64,000 nt of DNA, taken from the NCBI RefSeq assembly GCF_019458805.1, contig NZ_JAIBOA010000002.1:310001-374000 (forward strand). Direction: 5' to 3'. The stretch comes from Actinomadura parmotrematis. Its GTDB lineage: Bacteria > Actinomycetota > Actinomycetes > Streptosporangiales > Streptosporangiaceae. A program made the position numbers and the translations under genes. Numbering within the stretch: the stretch's first letter is position 1; each line of letters starts with the position of its first letter. The notes below the pieces were generated by a model. That model was not told where the DNA came from and searched no databases. It saw only the letters and a list, made by a program, of their open reading frames with translations. Positions 30,349-41,900 of the stretch are shown in pieces.

Positions 30349-31818
30349 GTGACCGCCGAAGCCGGCCTTCCCGACACGCTGCGCGACCTGCCCACCTGGA
30401 CGCCCGGCCCGGCCGGGCTCGCCGACCTGGAACTGCTGCTGGCCGGGGTCTACCGGCCGCTCACCGGCTTCCTCGGCCCCTACGACACCGCCATGGTGAT
30501 CGCGGGCGGCCGGCTCGCCGACGGCACCCCGTGGCCGGTGCCGGTGACGCTGCCGGTCCCCAAGGAGCTGACCGCGCACGAGCGGCTCGTCCTGCAGGAC
30601 CCCGAGGGCGTCCCGCTCGCGGTGCTGTCGGTCACCGAGGCGTGGCAGGACCCGACGACGCAGGGCTGGCGCCTCGCGGGGCCCCTGGAGGCGCTCCGCG
30701 CGCCCGCCCACGGACCGTTCCACCGGCTGCGCCGCCGCCCCGACGAGATCGAGCGCCCCGACGGCCCGGTGCTGGCGGTCGCCACCCGCGAGCCGCTGCA
30801 CCGCAAGCAGCTCGGCCAGCTCCGCCAGGTCGCCGAGCGGCTCGGCGCGCACGTCCTGGTGCTGCCGCTGCTCGGCGGCGGCCACGACGAGGCGCTGGTG
30901 CGGGCGCTGCTCGCCGTCCGCAAGGAGCTGCCGGACGCCGCCCGCGTCATCCCCGTCCCGCTCCCGCCGCGCGAGGACGCCGGCCGCGACCTGCTGCTGC
31001 GCGCGCACGTCGCGGCCGCCTACGGCGCCACCCACCTGCTCGGGGACGCCGAGGCCGAGGGGTCGCCGATCCCCGTCGCCGTCCCCGAGCCGTGGGGGTA
31101 CGACGCCGACGTGGAGGTGTGGCGGCCGGTCGCGCGCATCGACCCCGACCACGTGCAGGCCGAGCTCACGCCCGAGCAGCTCGGCGAGCTCCTGGACCGC
31201 GGCGACCCGGTGCCCGACTGGTTCACCCCGCCCGCGGTCGCGGCCGAGCTCGCCGTCGCCCGGCCGCCGAAGAGCTCGCGCGGCGTCGCGGTGTTCCTCA
31301 CCGGCCTGTCGGGGTCGGGCAAGTCCACCGTCGCCCGCGGCCTCGCCGACGCCCTCGTCGAGCGCGGCGGCCGCACCGTCACCCTGCTGGACGGCGACGT
31401 GGTGCGGCGGCTGCTGTCGGCCGGGCTGACGTTCTCGCGGGCCGACCGCGACCTCAACATCCGCCGGATCGGGTACGTGGCCGCCGAGGTCGTCCGGCAC
31501 GGCGGCGTCGCGATCTGCGCGCCGATCGCGCCCTACGCCGCGACCCGCGCCGAGGTGCGCCGGATGGTCCAGGCCACGGGCGACTTCCTGCTCGTGCACG
31601 TGGCGACGCCGCTGGAGGAGTGCGAGCGCCGCGACCGCAAGGGCCTGTACGCCAAGGCGCGGGCGGGCCTCATCCCCGAGTTCACCGGCGTCTCCGACCC
31701 CTACGAGGTCCCCGACGACGCCGACCTCACCCTGGACACCTCGGCGCTGTCGCCGGACGAGGCGGCCGGCCTCGTCCTGGACCTGCTCGTCGCGGGCGGC
31801 TGGGTCCGGGCGGAGTAG
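30349..31818 (+). CDS. APS kinase with N-terminal degenerate ATP-sulfurylase domain
   Basis: From GTG 30349 this is a 489-residue two-domain protein. Residues ~1-300 resemble ATP sulfurylase (YRPLTGFLGPYDTAMVI, RLADGTPWPVPVTL), but the catalytic QTRNPxHxxH motif reads ATREPLHRKQ (about 145-154) and the GRDHAG loop is replaced by GATHLLGDAEAE. Residues ~310-489 are an intact APS kinase: P-loop GLSGSGKST, LLDGDVVRRLL, ICAPIAPYAATR, RDRKGLYAKARAG. It probably makes PAPS from APS supplied by CysDN encoded 20 kb away. An upstream ATG (30256) would add 31 residues. Confidence 0.88.
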   Translation: MTAEAGLPDTLRDLPTWTPGPAGLADLELLLAGVYRPLTGFLGPYDTAMVIAGGRLADGTPWPVPVTLPVPKELTAHERLVLQDPEGVPLAVLSVTEAWQDPTTQGWRLAGPLEALRAPAHGPFHRLRRRPDEIERPDGPVLAVATREPLHRKQLGQLRQVAERLGAHVLVLPLLGGGHDEALVRALLAVRKELPDAARVIPVPLPPREDAGRDLLLRAHVAAAYGATHLLGDAEAEGSPIPVAVPEPWGYDADVEVWRPVARIDPDHVQAELTPEQLGELLDRGDPVPDWFTPPAVAAELAVARPPKSSRGVAVFLTGLSGSGKSTVARGLADALVERGGRTVTLLDGDVVRRLLSAGLTFSRADRDLNIRRIGYVAAEVVRHGGVAICAPIAPYAATRAEVRRMVQATGDFLLVHVATPLEECERRDRKGLYAKARAGLIPEFTGVSDPYEVPDDADLTLDTSALSPDEAAGLVLDLLVAGGWVRAE

Positions 31819-33064
31819 GCCGCCGCCCGGCGTGGCGGATCGCCGCGGCGCAGCATCCGCCACAGCAGGGCGGCCGAGACGAGCCCGCCCGCGCCGAGGC
31901 AGTAGGGCGCCGCGGCGGCGCGTCCGGGGTCGGTGGCGAGCAGGGCGGTGAGCACGGCGAGGCCGGTCGCGGCCTCGGCGCCGCGGATGGCGAACACCGA
32001 CCGGGACCGCTTGCGGGCCGTCGCGAGGCTCGCGAGCGGCAGCGTGCAGGCGAAGCAGACGGCGTAGACGCCCCAGCCGAGCAGCGCGACCCGGTCCACC
32101 GCGAAGGAGCCGCCGGTGACGAGCGGGCCGAGCCAGTCCACCAGCAGGATGCCCCCGAGGCTGAGGACGAGCGCGATCCCGGCCATCAGCGCGCAGGCGC
32201 GCACCGCCTGCGCGGCGCGCATCGGGGCGCCCTCCCGCTCGGCCTTGGCGAAGTCGCCGAGCAGGAACCAGCCCGCGCCGTTGACGAAGGTCATGGCGGG
32301 GGCGAGCAGCAGCCGCGCGGCCTCCACCCCGGCGAGCGCGGCGGTGGACGCGAACCCGGCGATCATCAGCCGGGCGGCCAGCAGCGCCGTCGGCCGGACC
32401 CCGGCCTGGATCGACCGCCACCAGGCGAACCCGGCGATCTCCCGCAGGGCGGTGCCGCGGAGCGGCGCGCGGGCGTACTCCGCGGCCGGCAGCCGCAGCC
32501 GGGCCAGGATGATCGAGGCCGCGCAGCCCGCGCACATCGCGGCGAGCAGCAGCTCCACCGAGGCGGCCGCGCCGAGCGCGAGGGAGGCGCCGAGCGTCGC
32601 CAGGGTGATCAGCAGGTACCAGGCGTCGTTGGCGGTGAGCCGCCAGAACTCCATCCGCGCGGTGAAGATCCGCCGGCCGGTCTCGTTGACCAGCCAGAGC
32701 GCGACCAGCAGCGCGAACAGCCCGGTCCCGGCGGCGCCCGCCACGCCCATCGCGAGCGAGACGGCCGCGCCGACCGCCGCGCCGAGCACGACCGTGCCGA
32801 GCACCGACCAGATGAGCGCGCCGCGGACGCGCGGGTCGAACCGGTCGTAGACGGTGAGGGTGTCGCCGACCCAGGAGGTCTGCACCGAGGTGATCATGAC
32901 CAGCACGGCGAAGAGCAGCGCGTAGGCGCCGTAGCCGGACGCGCCGAGCGTGCGCGCGGCGAGCGCCTGCACGAGCAGGCTGCCGCCCGCGGTGACGAAC
33001 TGGACGGTGACGGCGCCGCCCGCCGACGACAGCAGCCGGCCGAGCCGCCCGGTCCGGGCGGCGC

Positions 33065-33068
<4 letters not shown>
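31701..33068 (-). CDS. Wzx-like polysaccharide flippase
   Basis: This 455-residue protein has 12 or more hydrophobic segments and a weak match to oligosaccharide flippase/MviN-MATE proteins (AVTVQFVTAGGSLLVQALAARTLGASGYGAYALLF at the N-terminus). It would move undecaprenyl-linked repeat units across the membrane. GTG 33068 overlaps the stop of the Wzz-like gene by four bases. The last ~39 residues are low-complexity Ser/Arg/Pro, and the coding region overlaps the 3' end of the convergent APS kinase gene by 118 bases. Confidence 0.82.
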
Positions 33069-34608
<1,540 letters not shown>

Positions 34609-34612
<4 letters not shown>

Positions 34613-35745
34613 CGCGTCCTCGTTGAAGCCGGGAGCAGGTCGGCGACGGCGGCTGCCAGCTCGCTGCGGTAGCGGTCCCCGCCGAAGCGGTGGGCGGCGT
34701 CCTCGCGGGCGCGCTTCGCCATGGCCAGGGCGCCGTCCCAGTCGGCCAGCAGCCGGGCGACGGCGTCCGCGAGCGCGGCCGGGTCGTCCGGCGGCACGAG
34801 GAGGCCGTTCTCCCCGTCCACCACGATCTCGGTGAGGCCCTGGGCGGCCGACGCGACGACGGGCCGGCCGGCCAGCATCGCCTCCACCGCGACGTTGCCG
34901 AACGGCTCGACCCGGGACGGGACGAGCGCGATGTCGGCCGCGGCGAGCGACGCGCCGACCGACGGGCGGAAGCCCGCGAAGTGTACTCCGGCGCCGGCGA
35001 TGCCCCGCACCTCCTCCTCGTACCACTCGTAGCCGGGGAAGACCGAGCCGACCAGGGTGAGCTCGACGTCGTGCCCGCGCTCGCGGAGCAGCGTCACGGC
35101 GCGCACGGCGACGTCGGTGCCCTTGCGGGGCGAGAGGCGGCCGACGAGCACCAGCCGGGCGGGCGGCCCGGCGACCGGGCGCGGCTCGGCGACGGCGTCC
35201 GGCGGCTGCACGCCGTTGTAGATCACCACGGCGCGGCGGCCGGCGGCGCCGAGCACCCGCGCGCTCGCCCGGCTGTTCACCACCAGGGTGCGGGCGAGGC
35301 GGAGCGGCAGGGCCAGCGCGGCCTTGACGGGTCCGGGCACGCCGTCCTCGGCCTCGTGCACGTGGCAGAGGGCGGGCACGCGGGCGAGCCGCGCCGCGAC
35401 GAGCCAGAGCGGGATCGTCACGGTGTTCACGTAGAGCGCCGCGGCCCTCCGGCGGCGGAGGAGCCGGACCGCCGCGGGCAGCGACCGCAGCCCGCCGGCG
35501 GCGAGCCGGACGAGGCCGACCGGCGTCAGGTAGGACTTGCGCAGCACCGGGACCGGCAGCACGACGACGTCGGCGCCCGCCTCGCGGAGCGCGGGCGACA
35601 GCGGCCCGTCGGCCGGCAGGACGGCGACGACGTCGCAGGACGGGGTGAGGGCGCGGACCGACTCGACCAGCATCCGATCCGAGCCGTACAGGTCCGGCGA
35701 CGGGTGCGCCAGCACCACCACCGGCCGCTCGTCTTCCGCGCTCAT
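34609..35745 (-). CDS. glycosyltransferase family 4 protein
   Basis: The 378-residue GT-B enzyme has an N-terminal acceptor domain (VVVLAHPSPDLYGSDRMLVESV) and a C-terminal donor domain with LVLVGRLSPRKGTDVAVRAV and ALVPSRVEPFGNVAVEAMLAG in shortened view, including the EPFG-x3-EAMA-type nucleotide-sugar site. It transfers a sugar from an activated donor to the growing glycan at the cytoplasmic membrane face. ATG 35745 (MSAEDERP) is chosen over an earlier in-frame codon. Its stop overlaps the Wzz-like start (ATGA), so GT, Wzz and Wzx are one operon. Confidence 0.88.
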
Positions 35746-35901
35746 CCCCACGCCCAACGCCCACCTCCGTGCAGAACCGCCCCCGGGCACCCGGGACCAA
35801 GATTAGTGCCGTATCGCCAGGCATCATCCCGAAGACACACGAAATTGACATCCAGCGCACGTCCGGCGTCCACTTCCGGGACACGGACGCGGCGGACGAC
35901 G

Positions 35902-35945
35902 CTAGCCTGGTCCGATTAGCACAAAAGTATGAATTGCCAGGCTAG
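35902..35945 (+). promoter_or_regulatory. 9-bp inverted repeat in the leader of the DUF1972 glycosyltransferase gene
   Basis: CTAGCCTGG (35902-35910) and CCAGGCTAG (35937-35945) are perfect complements separated by an AT-rich 26-base loop, ending nine bases before the GTG at 35955. The stem could form in the mRNA leader or be a dimeric operator in the divergent intergenic region. Confidence 0.5.
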
Positions 35946-35954
35946 GGGTGTCAG

Positions 35955-37094
35955 GTGCGGATTGCCATGGTAGGGACGCGCGGGGTCCCGGCCCGCTACG
36001 GCGGGTTCGAGACCGCCGTCGAGGAGATCGGCAAACGGTTGGCCGCGGCCGGTCACGAGGTGACCGTGTACTGCCGGGGCGAGCGGTACGGCGACGAGTA
36101 CCTCGGCATGCGCCTGGTCTACCTCCCGGCGATCGAGAAGAAGGTCGCCGAGACCCTCAGCCACACCGGTCTCTCGATGATGCACGCCTTCCGCGAGAAG
36201 ATCGGCCGGGACGGCGCCGACGTGGCGCTCGTCTTCAACGCCGCGAACGCGCCGCTGCTGCCGGTGCTGCGGACGCTGCGCATCCCCGTCGCCACCCACG
36301 TGGACGGCCTGGAGTGGAAGCGCACCAAGTGGAGCGGGGCCGGCAAGCGCTACTACCGCGCGGCCGAGGCGCTGGCGGTCCGCTGGTCGGACGCCCTCAT
36401 CGCCGACGCGCGGGGCATCCAGGACTACTACCGCGAGCGGTTCGACGCCGACACCGTCTTCATCCCCTACGGCGCGCCGATCCTGGACGGCACCGACACC
36501 GCCAAGCTCGCCGAGGCCGGCTACGAGCCCGGCGGCTACCACCTGGTCGTGGCCCGGTTCGAGCCCGAGAACCACGTGCACGTGGCCGTGGACGGCTACC
36601 GGCGCAGCCGCGCCGCCAAGCCGCTCGTCGTCGTCGGGTCCGCGCCCTACGCCGACGAGTACACCGCCACGGTGAAGGAGCTGGCGGGCGAGGACCCCCG
36701 CATCACCTTCCTCGGCGGCGTCTGGGACCAGGACCTGCTGGACGCCCTCTACGCGGGCGCCCTCACCTACGTCCACGGGCACTCGGTCGGCGGCACCAAC
36801 CCCTCGCTGCTCCGCGCCATGGGCGCCGGCGCGTCGGTGCTGGCCTACGACGTCACCTTCAACCGCGAGGTGCTCGGCGAGGAGGCCGGGCGCTTCTTCG
36901 CCGACGCCGGGGAGCTCGCCGCCGCGGTCGAGGCCGCCGAGGCGGCGCCGGGCGAGGCGGCCGAGCGCGGGCAGCTCGCCCGCAAGCGGGCGGCCGAGCG
37001 GTACGTGTGGGACGACGTGGCGGCCGCCTACGAGCGGCTCTGCCTCGACCTGGCCGCGCGCCGGACGTCGCGCCGGGCGGCCCGCTCGCGCTGA
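35955..37094 (+). CDS. glycosyltransferase with DUF1972 domain (GT1/GT4 type)
   Basis: This 379-residue protein opens with MRIAMVGTRGVPARYGGFETAVEEIG, abbreviated here to its MVGTRGVPARYGGFE core, which marks the DUF1972 N-terminal domain found in rhamnosyl- and related transferases of exopolysaccharide loci. The C-terminal GT-B half includes GGVWDQDLLDALYAGALTYVHG and HSVGGTNPSLLRAMG. With dTDP-rhamnose made in the same locus, a rhamnosyltransferase activity is attractive but unproven. GTG 35955 is the start. It is divergent from the GT4-Wzz-Wzx operon. Confidence 0.85.
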   Translation: MRIAMVGTRGVPARYGGFETAVEEIGKRLAAAGHEVTVYCRGERYGDEYLGMRLVYLPAIEKKVAETLSHTGLSMMHAFREKIGRDGADVALVFNAANAPLLPVLRTLRIPVATHVDGLEWKRTKWSGAGKRYYRAAEALAVRWSDALIADARGIQDYYRERFDADTVFIPYGAPILDGTDTAKLAEAGYEPGGYHLVVARFEPENHVHVAVDGYRRSRAAKPLVVVGSAPYADEYTATVKELAGEDPRITFLGGVWDQDLLDALYAGALTYVHGHSVGGTNPSLLRAMGAGASVLAYDVTFNREVLGEEAGRFFADAGELAAAVEAAEAAPGEAAERGQLARKRAAERYVWDDVAAAYERLCLDLAARRTSRRAARSR

Positions 37095-37113
37095 GCCGGT
37101 CGTGACGACGGGC

Positions 37114-37147
37114 GCGGCCCCGGACCCCGGCGGGGGTCCGGGGCCGC
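37114..37147. terminator. strong hairpin between convergent genes
   Basis: Arms 37114-37128 and 37133-37147 pair perfectly over 15 bases around a 4-base loop; the core is CCCCGGACCCC with its complement. The hairpin lies between the convergent stops of the DUF1972 glycosyltransferase and a propeller gene. There is no T-tract on either side. Confidence 0.75.
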
Positions 37148-37173
37148 ACCCGTTCCGCTGAACGCGGGCCCGG

Positions 37174-38814
37174 TCAGCCGACCGAGCGGGAGGCGGCGCT
37201 GGTCGCCGTGTTGCCGTCGGCGTCGGCCGCCTTGACCGTGTAGGTGTGCTTGCCCGCCGGCGGGGCCGTGTCGGCCAGGCTGAGCGAGGGCAGGTTCCAG
37301 AAGGACGAGGAGCGCGTCACCGTGCCGACGGCGGTCTTGCCGTCGCGCAGCACCGTGTAGGTGAGCGAGGCGTTGTCCTGGTCCCAGGTCGCCTTCCAGG
37401 TCACCGTGACCTTCCTGGAGAGCAGCGACCTGCGGGCGGACGGGGCCGCGGGCTTGACCGGGCCGACCTTGGGCGTGCTCTTGGCCTTGGCGGCGAACCG
37501 GACGAGGCCCTGCTGGGCCCTGCCGTTGACGCTCGGGAACTCGCCGCCGAGGGCGAGGTAGGAGCTGTTGCCGGTGATCGACCAGGCGGCCTGGTCCTGC
37601 TGGGTGAACGAGCCGACCGCGAGCGTGGGGTACCAGTGCAGCTGCGTCGGGATCGGCTGCTCGCTGTAGTTGCTGTTGACGCTCGGGGAGCCGTGGTCGG
37701 TGCCGGTCGCCTTCGTCGTCTCGCTGAGGGCGCGGTGCCAGGTCCGCGGCGTCGTCTCGCGGAAGGTGCCGGCCGAGGAGCAGTCGTGGGCGTGCGAGAC
37801 GCTGTAGACGGTGTTGGTGTAGGGCTTGATGCCGTAGGTCGCGCCGTAGCAGTTGTCGAGCCAGACCAGGTCGCCGGTGTCGGCCTTGGCGGCGAACCGG
37901 CCGTCGAACCAGTGGGTGCCCTCGCCGTCGGCGGCGCCGTAGACGACGCCCTTGTACTGCTGCAGATCGGTGACGTAGGAGAAGGCCGAGCCCTGCTTGG
38001 CGGGGATCGGGCGGCTGCTCCAGGCGACCGAGGCGCCGTTGGCGGCGCTCACCGCGCCGACGCCGACGTGGGCGGCGCCGTTCAGCGTCTGGAACCGGCC
38101 ACCGATGATCACCCGGTCGGCGTCCGGGGACAGCGCGAGCGCGAACACCTCGTCGTCGTCGGCGGTCGGCTTCCAGGTGTCGACGTTGGTGCCGTCGGAC
38201 GCCTTCACGGCGGCGAGCCGCGTGCGGGACTTGCCGTTGACGTTGAAGAAGTTGCCGCCGAAGTAGACGGTGCTGTTGGTGGCGGCGATGGCCCGCACCT
38301 TGTTGGAGACCTTCGGCGCGAAGCCGGCGACGAGCGCGCCGGTGGCGGTGTCGAAGGCGGCGAGGCGGCTGTGCGCCTTGCCGTCCACCGTCGTGAACTC
38401 CCCGCCCACGTAGACCCGCTTGCCGTCAGGGGAGGCGGCGACGCGCAGGCCCTGCCCGTCGAGGCTGTGGTCGAACGAGGTGATCAGGTTACCGGTGGTG
38501 ATGTCGAACGCCAGGATGTTCTTGCGCGCGACCTCCCTGGCGTCGCCGGCCTTGGTGCCCGGCGGGCGCGCCTTGGTGAAGTTCCCCGTCGCGTAGACGG
38601 TGTTGCCGACCGTCGCCATCGACCAGACGACGCCGTTCACCTGCCAGGTCGGCAGCGCGTCGGCGGTCACGGTCGCGGGCGTGCCCTTGGCGGGGGCGGT
38701 GTCGGCCGCGGCCGTCGTGCCCGGGGCGAGGGCGGCGCCGAGCAGCAGCGCGGCCGCTCCCGTCGCCAGGACCGCGGATCGCCCCTTCGGTCGCTGCAGA
38801 ACTTCACGTCGCAC
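37174..38814 (-). CDS. secreted beta-propeller protein with C-terminal Fn3-like domain
   Basis: The 546-residue protein has a signal peptide (VLATGAAALLLGAALAPGTTAAA). Repeated blade-like units follow, such as VYATGNFTKARPPG, VYVGGEFTTVDGKAHSRLAAFDTATGAL and VYFGGNFFNVNGKSRTRLAAV, indicating a beta-propeller of about 400 residues. The last ~90 residues resemble a fibronectin type III or bacterial Ig-like fold. It is paralogous to the next gene. It is presumably extracellular; binding of the surface glycan is a guess. GTG 38814 has GGAG eight bases upstream. Confidence 0.8.
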   Translation of the reverse strand: MRREVLQRPKGRSAVLATGAAALLLGAALAPGTTAAADTAPAKGTPATVTADALPTWQVNGVVWSMATVGNTVYATGNFTKARPPGTKAGDAREVARKNILAFDITTGNLITSFDHSLDGQGLRVAASPDGKRVYVGGEFTTVDGKAHSRLAAFDTATGALVAGFAPKVSNKVRAIAATNSTVYFGGNFFNVNGKSRTRLAAVKASDGTNVDTWKPTADDDEVFALALSPDADRVIIGGRFQTLNGAAHVGVGAVSAANGASVAWSSRPIPAKQGSAFSYVTDLQQYKGVVYGAADGEGTHWFDGRFAAKADTGDLVWLDNCYGATYGIKPYTNTVYSVSHAHDCSSAGTFRETTPRTWHRALSETTKATGTDHGSPSVNSNYSEQPIPTQLHWYPTLAVGSFTQQDQAAWSITGNSSYLALGGEFPSVNGRAQQGLVRFAAKAKSTPKVGPVKPAAPSARRSLLSRKVTVTWKATWDQDNASLTYTVLRDGKTAVGTVTRSSSFWNLPSLSLADTAPPAGKHTYTVKAADADGNTATSAASRSVG

Positions 38815-38927
38815 GAGCGGGTCTCCTGCCCACGGAACCATGCGGTCGCTCCGGACCGCTCCGGCCAGGCGATGCTAGTGCATTCCCCCCTCCCGATAAG
38901 GGAGAAGAGGCGACAAATAGATAAAGA

Positions 38928-38958
38928 CGCGGGCATCCGGGAGAACCGGATGCCCGCG
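38928..38958 (-). terminator. intrinsic terminator of the large propeller-LamG-PKD gene
   Basis: A 13-base perfect stem (CGCGGGCATCCGG and its complement) with a 5-base loop lies 24 bases past the stop at 38982. On the minus strand it is followed by a T-rich run (GTCTTTATCTATTTG). This is the most classical rho-independent terminator in the window. Confidence 0.85.
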
Positions 38959-38981
38959 CCCAGGTCGGCGGCCCGCGGAGG

Positions 38982-41900
38982 TCAGCCGTCCGCCTTGACC
39001 ACCGTGACGTCGTCCACCGCGAGCACGACGGGCGCGTTGGTGGCGCTGCCCGCCAGGTAGCTGCGGACGCCGACGTTGCCGGCGACCTGCAGCCCGGCGG
39101 TGGCGTCGGTCCCGGTGACCTGCCAGGCGGCGGGCTCGGCGCCCGTCCACGCCTTGGCCCTGATCGTCGTCGGGGACGTCCCGGTCACCCGCACGCGCAG
39201 GGAGACCGGGCTGCCGGGGGTGTAGGTCACCCCGCTCAGCGTCTGCTCGGCGCCGATGGCGGTCTCGGCGCTCGCCGCGTCGGTCCGGCTGATCTGCAGG
39301 GCGAGCCTGCCGTTCGGCAGGAAGCGGAGCCGGGCCCGGTAGTCGCCGGCGCCGCCGACGCGGCGGCCGACGGCCCAGGCGTAGACGCCGTTGCCGGTGC
39401 CGTCCTTGTCGACGCTCAGCTTCGCGGTGAGGTCGGTGCCGGTGGCGGAGACGCCGCCGAGGTAGGCGCCGGGGCCGTTGGTCGGCGCGGCCATCTTGAT
39501 CAGGCCGGCCGCGCCGTCGGTGGACAGCGCCCCCGCCGTGCCGAGCGCCGTCCAGGCGCCGCCGGTGTCGGCGGTGCCCCAGCCCGAGGCCAGGGTCCGG
39601 CCGAAGCCGTCGGTGGCCAGGACCGGCGTGGTCGGGGTGGCGGTGCGGGTGGCGTCGGCGGTGGCGCCGGAGTTGTCGGTGACCGTCAGCTTGACGCTCC
39701 GGTCGCCGCCCGCGGCGTAGGTGTGCGCCACGGTGGCGCCGGTGCCGGTCTGGCCGTCGCCGAAGTCCCACGCGTAGGAGGCGATGGTGCCGTCGGAGTC
39801 GGCCGACGCCGAGGCGTCGAAGGTGCAGGTCAGCCCGGTGCAGGAGCCGGTGAACGCCGCCGTCGGGGCCTCGTTCGGGCGAATGGTGCCGTTGCCGACG
39901 CCGTAGTGGTGGGCGACCTGCGCGGCGGTGAGCGCCTTGGGGTAGACCGCGGCCTCGTCGATGGAGCCGTTCAGGAACGAGCTCCACGGCTGGTCGGGCC
40001 AGCCGTTGAGGTTGTCGCCGCCGACCCGCCAGTAGCCGGCGTAGGACTGGGCGGAGACCGCGGAGGCGTCCGACCCGACCAGGGCGCCGTCGACGTACAG
40101 CTTGATGCCGGCCGTCCCGTCCTGGGTGCCGACGACGTGGTGCCACGTGCCGTCGTTCAGGCCGGGGGCGCTGCGGACGGTCTTGGTCGTGCCCGGGTAG
40201 ACGCCGAACTCGATCCGGCCGTCGTTGGTCATGTACAGGTGGCGGTCGTAGTTGCCGCTGGTCCCGCTCGTCGCGTTCCCGTACCCGATGATCTTCCCGC
40301 CGGTGAGGGTGGTGGTCTTCACCCACGCCTCGACCGAGAAGTCGGCCGGGGTGGTCGCGGCGCCGCTCGCCGAGGTGCCGTCGGAGGTGCCGTTGAAGGC
40401 GACCGCGCCGTCGGCGTCGCCGCTGATCGCGCCGGCCTGGCCGCGGGTGACGCCCGAGCCGAGGGCGAGGTCGTTGCCGCCGGCCTGGTCGTAGACGGGG
40501 CCGGCGGTCTCGCCGAGCCGCCAGAGGCTGTCGGCGCCGTCGGCGTCGATCTCGGTGACGTAGGGGCTGACGCTGCCGGCGCCGGGCGCGGCGGCGTTGG
40601 ACGCGGCGCCGGTGGCGGTGTTGCCCGCCGGGTCCTTCGCCCGGATCGTGTAGGTGTGCGTGCCGGGGGCGTCGTCGAAGAAGACGGCGTTCGGCTGGTT
40701 CCAGAACGTCGACCGCTTGGTGACGGTGCCGACCGGCGTCGTGCCGCCGTCCCGCAGCACCTCGTAGGTCAGCTCGTTGTTGTCCATGTCCCAGCCGGTC
40801 TGCCAGGCGACGCGGACGCGGCCGGCCACGGGGGTGGCGGTCGGGGTGCCGACGCCGGTCGGGCCGACCTTGGCGGGCGCCTTGTCCTTGGCGGCGTAGC
40901 GGACGAGGCCCTGCTGGGCCTTGCCGTTCACGGTCGGGAACTCGCCGCCGAGGGCGATGTAGTCGCTGTTGCCGGTGACCGCCCAGGCGGCCTGGTACTG
41001 GCCGGTGAACGAGCCGATGCCGAGCGTCGGGTACCAGTGCAGCTGCGTCGGGACGGGCTGGCCGCTGTAGTTGCCGTTGGAGCCGGGCGAGGACTTGTCG
41101 GTGCCGGTCGCGTAGGAGGTCTCGGCGAGGGCGCGGTGCCAGGTCGTCGGCGAGGTCTCGGGGAAGGCGCCGACCGAGGAGCAGTCGTGGGCGTGCGAGA
41201 CGCTGTAGACCGACTGGCCCTGCGCGAAGATCCCGTAGGTCGCGCCGTAGCAGTTGTCGAGCCAGACCAGGTCGCCGGTGTCGGCCTTGGCGGCGAACCG
41301 GCCGTCGTACCAGTGCCAGCCCTCGCCGTCGGCGGCGCCGAAGACGGTGTCGCCGGAGACGTACAGGTCGGTCACGTAGGAGGTGGCCGACTTCGGGTCG
41401 AGGCGGGTCGGGACCGGGCGCGAGGACCAGGGCGCGGACGCGCCGGTGGTCGCGTCCACCGCGCCGATGCCGACCTGGGCCGCGCCGTTCAGGGTCTGGA
41501 ACTTGCCGCCGATCAGCACCCGCTGGTTCCCGGGGGCCATCGCCAGCGCCATGACCTCGTCGTCGTCGGCGGTCGGCTTCCAGGTGTCGACGTTGGTGCC
41601 GTCGGACGCCTTCACCGCGGCGAGGCGGGTCCGGGACTTGCCGTTGACGTTGAAGAAGTTGCCGCCGAAGTAGACGGTGTCGTTGGTGGCGGCGATGCCG
41701 CGCACCTTGGCCGACACGGTCGGGGCGAAGGAGCTCACCAGGGCGCCGGTGGCGGTGTCGAAGGCGGCGAGGCGGCTGCGCGCCTGGCCGTCCACGGCGG
41801 TGAACTCGCCGCCCACGTAGACCCGGCTGCCGTCGGGCGAGGCGACGATGCGGAGGCCCTGCCCGTTCAGCGTGTGGTCGAAGGAGGTGATCAGGTTCCC

